Shown piece by piece: positions 6,144 to 9,526 of a DNA stretch of 9,526 bases. How positions within the stretch are numbered: position 1 is the first letter of the stretch; every line of letters starts with the position of its first letter. The notes under the pieces were generated by a model, which had not been told where the DNA came from, did no database searches, and was given only the letters and a program-made list of their open reading frames with translations. This stretch comes from an uncultured Ruminococcus sp. (GTDB taxonomy: Bacteria; Bacillota; Clostridia; Oscillospirales; CAG-272): the NCBI GenBank assembly GCA_902797495.1, contig CADBTH010000018.1, positions 1-9,526 of the forward strand. Direction: 5' to 3'. Position numbers and translations under genes: made by a program.

Positions 6144-6246
6144 TTTTCCGCGGTCGACCGATCGCTGAAAACCCGCTTTCGGGAAACCCGCTTTCGGGAA
6201 ATCCGCTTTCGGGAAACCCGCTTTCGGGAAACCCGCGAGCGGAAAA
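6144..6246. repeat. Tandem-repeat block bordered by an 8-bp inverted repeat
   Basis: TTTTCCGC (6144-6151) and its reverse complement GCGGAAAA (6239-6246) border a block holding the palindrome CGGTCGACCG (6151-6160) and the 15-bp tandem repeats. The layout resembles a small non-coding insertion or folded element, but the inverted ends are short and no target-site duplication is evident. Confidence 0.35.
6169..6236. repeat. 15-bp tandem repeat, four copies plus a partial fifth
   Basis: The unit AAACCCGCTTTCGGG recurs at 6169, 6184, 6199 and 6214, with the partial AAACCCGC at 6229-6236. Copy 3 differs by one base (C to T at 6202). Each unit contains CCCG-CTTT-CGGG, so every copy can fold into a mini-hairpin and neighbouring copies can also pair with each other. 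Units abut with no unique spacers, so this is a minisatellite-like array, not CRISPR. It lies just after the terminator of copy 1 and before the regulatory region of copy 2. Confidence 0.9.
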
Positions 6247-6313
6247 TCGATCATTATAAAATAAATAAAATACAAATTAAAAAAAATAAAAAATAACAAA
6301 TAAACAAAAGCGT

Positions 6314-6344
6314 TTGTCGGGCTTTGTAAATAAAATGTTATAAT
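6314..6344 (+). promoter_or_regulatory. Candidate extra promoter in the inter-ligase spacer
   Basis: A perfect TATAAT (6339-6344) is preceded by TG at 6336-6337, a strong extended -10. The best -35 is TTGTCG (6314-6319) at a long 19-base spacing, which an extended -10 can tolerate. It would start RNA near 6351, giving a leader of about 190 bases before ligase copy 2. Confidence 0.45.
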
Positions 6345-6385
6345 TGACCGGCAACTTTGATAAAAATCAATATGGTGCTTCTTTT

Positions 6386-6405
6386 GCGGCGGGCTTTATC
6401 GCCGC
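6386..6405 (+). other. GC-rich hairpin in the possible ligase copy 2 leader
   Basis: GCGGCG (6386-6391) pairs with CGCCGC (6400-6405) across an eight-base loop in an otherwise AT-rich stretch. No T-run follows, so it is not a terminator. It may be a structural part of an RNA started near 6351. The rest of 6247-6450 is AT-rich and shows no gene. Confidence 0.4.
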
Positions 6406-6450
6406 GTAAAAGATAAGTAAGAAAAATATATAATAAATTTCATTAAACTA

Positions 6451-6479
6451 TAGAAAAACAAAACGGATTGTGGTACAAT
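6451..6479 (+). promoter_or_regulatory. Promoter of the second acyl ligase, embedded in a palindrome
   Basis: TAGAAA (6451-6456), 17 bases, TACAAT (6474-6479), with TG at 6471-6472. Box sequences, spacing and TGn extension are identical to those before ligase copy 1, although the bases between the boxes differ. Confidence 0.65.
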
Positions 6480-6500
6480 AGTATCAAACCGTTTTGTTTT
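6455..6500 (+). terminator. Palindrome around the ligase copy 2 promoter, terminator-like
   Basis: AAAACAAAACGG (6455-6466) is exactly complementary to CCGTTTTGTTTT (6489-6500). An inner GGTAC (6472-6476) pairs with GTATC (6481-6485) across AATA. It ends in a T-rich run, as at copy 1. Because copy 1 already has a terminator at 6106-6140, this one would act on RNA from the candidate 6314-6344 promoter, or serve as an operator in DNA. Confidence 0.6.
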
Positions 6501-6537
6501 TAATTTTTTCGGCTACACACAACATTATGAGGTGCAT

Positions 6538-8241
6538 ATGAAAGAATACCCATTATATGAGACTACCGTCTTTGAAAACTTCAGGATCATGTGCGAGAAC
6601 GTCGCGGAGAAATTCCCCGACAAGACCGCTTTTTCCTACAGAAACAAACCGAACGACGAAGAGCCCGTGAAGGTCACGTTCGCCGAGGTCAGAGACCGCG
6701 TTAGAGATATCGGCACGGCTCTGATCGAGCTCGGATGCCGCGGCGAGAAGTGCGCGATCATCGGCGGCACGTCGATCGGCTGGATATATGCCTATTTCGC
6801 GGTAATGGCGTCCGGATGCGTCAGCGTTCCGATCGACAAGGATCTCTCCGCCGAGGATATCTCCGGCATCATTGATAAGGCGGAATGCAAATACGTCTTC
6901 TACGGCTCCGACGTTTCGGAGAAGATCGCGGAGATAAAGAAGACCGCTCAGAGCGGAGTGCAGTGGATCTGCATGATGGGCTCGCCTCTCGAGGGCGACA
7001 GCTCGCTCCGCGTTCTCGCGGCGCGCGGCGCGGATCTCTTCGAGTCGGGCGACAACTCGTACTACGACTACGAGATCGACGAGGACGCCATGGCGTCGAT
7101 CGTCTTCACGTCCGGAACGACCGGAAAAGGGAAGGGCGTCATGCTCTCGACGAAGAACATCGTTTCCGACATGACTCAGGGTATGTATCTGTTCCAGATA
7201 ACTTACAAGACTCTCCTCGCGCTGCCTCTTCACCACACCTACGGCTCGACGGTAAACCTCGTCGGACACTTCGCTCAGGGCGCCGAGATCTATATCTCGT
7301 CCGGACTCAAGTACTTCATGAAGGAAATGAAGGAGCAGCAGCCGACTCACCTCGTCCTCGTTCCTCTCTTCGTTGAGACGATCTATAAGAGGATATGGTC
7401 GAACGCGGAAAAGAGCGGTCAGGCGAGCGCCCTGCGCCGAATGATAAAAGTCTCGAACGGCATCAGAAAGGTCAGACTCGACCTCAGACGCCGCGTGTTC
7501 AAGAAGATACACGAGTTCCTCGGCGGCAACGTCACAATGATCATCTGCGGAGGCGCGGCTCTCCCTCAGGAGATCATCGACACCTTCGACGCCATCGGCA
7601 TCACGATCCTCAACGGATACGGCATCACCGAGTGCGCTCCGCTTATCTCCTGCAACAGAAACAGACTTCAGAAGTCCGGCTCGGTCGGAATCCCGATAAT
7701 CGGCGAGGAAGTGAAGATCGCAGACCCGGACGAGAACGGAGAGGGAGAGATCTGCGTAAAAGGCCCGAACGTCATGCTCGGATATTACAAGGATCCCGAG
7801 GCTACCGCGGCGGTATTTGACGAAGAAGGATACTTCCACACGGGAGACTACGGAAGGCTCGACGACGAGGGCTGGATATACATCACGGGACGCCTTAAAA
7901 ACCTCATCATCTTCTCCAACGGCAAGAACGTATACCCCGAGGAGATCGAGTCGAAGATTTCGGGCGTCTACGGAGTGGGCGAGGTCGTCGTATACGCGGG
8001 CGAGAGCAAGAAGGATCCCGGCCGCGAGGTCATCGTCGCGGAGATATATCCCGACGCCGAGGCTCTCAAGCTGAGAGGCATCGATGACTTCAAGGAATAC
8101 TTCAAGGGCAAGATCGCCGAGATCAACAAGACAATGCCCTCGTACAAGGCGGTCGGCAAGATCAAGATTAGAAATACGGAGTTCTTGAAGAACACTTCAA
8201 GGAAAATAACGAGATTCAACATTGACAAATCTATAGACTGA
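6538..8241 (+). CDS. AMP-forming acyl-CoA/acyl-ACP ligase, copy 2 (paralog of the preceding ligase)
   Basis: This 567-residue paralog of the enzyme at 4398-6098 is roughly 70% identical by eye along its whole length, with one extra residue near position 138. The catalytic set is complete: SIVFTSGTTGKGKG (187-200), LPLHHTYGSTVN (229-240), NGYGITECAP (359-368), YFHTGDYGRL (432-441), hinge Arg452, SNGKNVYPEEIE (460-471) and Lys556 in NTSRKITRF (552-560). Both copies thus look active, not one decayed. Start: ATG 6538 matches copy 1 and has ATGAGG (6527-6532) five bases upstream. An in-frame GTG at 6532 would overlap that site and is rejected. No terminator follows; the epimerase gene starts 14 bases on, so the two are probably co-transcribed, unlike copy 1. 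Sequence differences are spread out, consistent with an old duplication and possible substrate divergence. Confidence 0.88.
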   Translation: MKEYPLYETTVFENFRIMCENVAEKFPDKTAFSYRNKPNDEEPVKVTFAEVRDRVRDIGTALIELGCRGEKCAIIGGTSIGWIYAYFAVMASGCVSVPIDKDLSAEDISGIIDKAECKYVFYGSDVSEKIAEIKKTAQSGVQWICMMGSPLEGDSSLRVLAARGADLFESGDNSYYDYEIDEDAMASIVFTSGTTGKGKGVMLSTKNIVSDMTQGMYLFQITYKTLLALPLHHTYGSTVNLVGHFAQGAEIYISSGLKYFMKEMKEQQPTHLVLVPLFVETIYKRIWSNAEKSGQASALRRMIKVSNGIRKVRLDLRRRVFKKIHEFLGGNVTMIICGGAALPQEIIDTFDAIGITILNGYGITECAPLISCNRNRLQKSGSVGIPIIGEEVKIADPDENGEGEICVKGPNVMLGYYKDPEATAAVFDEEGYFHTGDYGRLDDEGWIYITGRLKNLIIFSNGKNVYPEEIESKISGVYGVGEVVVYAGESKKDPGREVIVAEIYPDAEALKLRGIDDFKEYFKGKIAEINKTMPSYKAVGKIKIRNTEFLKNTSRKITRFNIDKSID

Positions 8242-8255
8242 CCGCGGAGGCCGAC

Positions 8256-9353
8256 ATGAAAAAAGTAATGCTCGTCTTCGGTACGCGTCCGGAGGCGATC
8301 AAGATGTGTCCGCTCGTCAACGAGCTGAAGACAAGAAGCGAGATCGAAACGCTCGTCTGCGTGACCGGACAGCACCGTCAGATGCTCGATCAGGTGCTCG
8401 AGGCGTTCTCGGTAATTCCCGATTACGACCTATCGATCATGAAGCAGAATCAGACTCTCTTCGACGTCACGACGTCGATCCTCGAGAAGATCAAATCCGT
8501 TCTCGAAAAGGAGAGCCCGGACGTCGTTCTCGTTCACGGAGACACGACTACGTCCTTCGTCGCGGCGCTCGCGTCGTTCTATATGAGGATACCCGTAGGA
8601 CACGTCGAGGCGGGGCTTCGCACCTACAACATATACTCCCCGTATCCGGAGGAGTTCAACCGCCAGGGAGTCGGGATCATCGCGAAGTATCACTTCGCGC
8701 CGACGGAGACCGCGAAGAACAATCTCGTCTCCGAGGGCAAGTGCGCGGACGACATCTACGTCACCGGCAACACCTCGATCGACGCGCTGAAGACGACTGT
8801 CAGGGAAGAGTACTCCCACCCCGAGCTCGAGTGGGCGAAGGGAAGCAGGCTGATAGTTCTGACCGCTCACAGAAGGGAAAACCTCGGCGAGCCGATGAGG
8901 AATATGTTCCGCGCGATAAAGCGCATCGTCGACGAGTACGACGACCTCAAGGTCATCTACCCGATACATATGAATCCGGTAGTCCGCGAAGCGGCGGCTG
9001 AAATATTCGGCGACGACGAGAGATTCCACATTATCGAGCCGCTCGACGTTCTCGATTTCCACAACTTTATAGCGAGAAGCTATCTGATCCTCACCGACAG
9101 CGGCGGCATCCAGGAGGAGGCTCCCGGACTCGGCAAACCCGTCCTCGTCATGAGGGACACGACGGAGCGCCCCGAGGGCATCGCCGCGGGAACTCTGAAG
9201 CTCGTCGGAACGAACGAGGAGACGATCTACAACGAGTTTAAGAGACTCATAACGGATAAGGCGGCGTACGACGCGATGAGTCACGCCTCCAACCCGTACG
9301 GAGACGGATTCGCGTCACAGCGCATCGCGGACGTTCTCTGCCGCGATCTCTAA
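8256..9353 (+). CDS. wecB: UDP-N-acetylglucosamine 2-epimerase, non-hydrolysing
   Basis: This 365-residue cytoplasmic enzyme interconverts UDP-GlcNAc and UDP-ManNAc, the donor for teichoic-acid linkage units, capsules and other envelope glycans. The family signatures are in order: FGTRPEAIKMCPL (8-20), VTGQHRQML (36-44), LVHGDTTTS (92-100) with Asp96, GHVEAGLRT (115-123) with Glu118, PYPEEFNRQ (129-137) with Glu132, TAHRREN (203-209) with His205, IHMNP (237-241), and DSGGIQEEAPGLGKPVLVMR (281-300) followed by TERPEG and AGTLKLVG. Asp96, Glu118, Glu132 and His205 fall where the catalytic residues of bacterial homologues lie. Length is typical. GGAGG (8246-8250) precedes the ATG. It is 14 bases behind ligase copy 2, with no promoter between. 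The hydrolysing NeuC type is less likely given the close match to the WecB/MnaA pattern. Confidence 0.95.
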   Translation: MKKVMLVFGTRPEAIKMCPLVNELKTRSEIETLVCVTGQHRQMLDQVLEAFSVIPDYDLSIMKQNQTLFDVTTSILEKIKSVLEKESPDVVLVHGDTTTSFVAALASFYMRIPVGHVEAGLRTYNIYSPYPEEFNRQGVGIIAKYHFAPTETAKNNLVSEGKCADDIYVTGNTSIDALKTTVREEYSHPELEWAKGSRLIVLTAHRRENLGEPMRNMFRAIKRIVDEYDDLKVIYPIHMNPVVREAAAEIFGDDERFHIIEPLDVLDFHNFIARSYLILTDSGGIQEEAPGLGKPVLVMRDTTERPEGIAAGTLKLVGTNEETIYNEFKRLITDKAAYDAMSHASNPYGDGFASQRIADVLCRDL

Positions 9354-9361
9354 GTCTGTAA

Positions 9362-9377
9362 GACGCCGCGAGGCGTC
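9362..9377 (+). other. Small hairpin after the epimerase gene
   Basis: GACGCC (9362-9367), loop GCGA, GGCGTC (9372-9377), nine bases past the stop. AATAATAT follows rather than a T-run, so it is at most a weak terminator. Read-through into the next gene is plausible. No convincing promoter is visible in 9354-9417. Confidence 0.5.
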
Positions 9378-9417
9378 AATAATATAACACAAAATTATTT
9401 TTTCGGAGGAAAAACAA

Positions 9418-9526
9418 ATGATAGGTGCCAATGACACAATAAGAGTCGGTATCATCGGCTGCGGCGGTATCGCCAACGGAAAACACATGCCCGGACTGAA
9501 GACAGCCCCCGGCGTCGAGATGGTCG
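9418..9526 (+). CDS. Gfo/Idh/MocA-family oxidoreductase, N-terminal fragment (runs off window end)
   Basis: The first 36 codons are visible. After MIGANDT comes IRVGIIGCGGIANGKHMP, a Rossmann beta-alpha-beta start with the GxGxxA-type dinucleotide-binding loop of Gfo/Idh/MocA NAD(P)-dependent sugar or nucleotide-sugar dehydrogenases. The pattern 'IxxGGIAxxKHMPGL' is characteristic of this family. A strong GGAGGA (9405-9410) stands seven bases before the ATG. It lies 64 bases after the epimerase on the same strand and could belong to the same transcription unit. Substrate cannot be told from the fragment. Confidence 0.85.
   Translation, partial: MIGANDTIRVGIIGCGGIANGKHMPGLKTAPGVEMV

Noticed and set aside
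6169..6236. CRISPR array
   Set aside because: The 15-bp units abut with no unique spacers, the repeat is too short, and no cas gene is present.
6054..6299. Minus-strand frame with AGFPK/ADFPK repeats resembling a pentapeptide-repeat protein
   Set aside because: The repeats are just the 15-bp tandem array read in frame. The start would be TTG without a ribosome binding site, and the frame crosses the terminator and the end of ligase copy 1.
6372..6416. Possible 14-codon leader peptide (MVLLLRRALSPRKR)
   Set aside because: No Shine-Dalgarno sequence, no run of one regulatory amino acid, and it overlaps the GC-rich hairpin without an attenuator layout that needs it.
6532..6537. GTG start for ligase copy 2
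   Set aside because: It lies inside the ribosome binding site; ATG 6538 aligns with the start of copy 1.

Overview
The window looks like chromosomal DNA of a Gram-positive, low-to-medium-GC gut-type Clostridia (Oscillospiraceae/Ruminococcaceae-like). The evidence is strong AGGAGG-type ribosome binding sites, near-consensus sigma-A promoters, an L19 gene with a Firmicutes-style leader, a lipoprotein-anchored amino-acid importer, and a coding style rich in C/G-ending codons between AT-rich spacers. This assignment rests on gene content and style; I ran no database search. I see no phage, plasmid, IS element, CRISPR array, tRNA or rRNA.

Layout. (1) Positions 1-227, minus strand: the 5' part of rplS (ribosomal protein L19), with a folded leader and a textbook promoter. 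(2) Divergent from it, 441-1682: a cytoplasmic GH29-type alpha-L-fucosidase, followed by a double-hairpin intergenic palindrome. (3) 1896-4307: a three-gene polar amino-acid ABC importer (binding lipoprotein, permease, ATPase) behind a perfect TTGACA-17-TATAAT promoter, with a hairpin between the binding protein and the permease. (4) 4398-6098 and 6538-8241: two tandem paralogous AMP-forming acyl-CoA (or acyl-ACP) ligases, separated by a 439-base spacer. The spacer holds a strong terminator, a 15-bp tandem repeat, a candidate extra promoter and a duplicated promoter/hairpin module. (5) 8256-9353: wecB-type UDP-GlcNAc 2-epimerase, 14 bases behind the second ligase and probably co-transcribed with it. 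(6) 9418 to the window end: the start of a Gfo/Idh/MocA-family oxidoreductase.

How the genes fit together. The ABC genes form one import system. The second ligase, the epimerase and perhaps the oxidoreductase suggest an envelope-related transcription unit: acyl activation plus UDP-ManNAc supply plus sugar or nucleotide-sugar oxidation. That link is inferred from adjacency only.

I do not see a clearly new multi-gene system. The most distinctive signal is regulatory. Both ligase genes are preceded by the same module: TAGAAA, 17 bases, an extended -10 (TGnTACAAT), and a palindrome whose arms flank the -10 and end in a T-run. Between the two copies, two base pairs of the palindrome have changed on both sides so that pairing is kept. 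The module is therefore under selection as a structure or operator, not merely a remnant of duplication.
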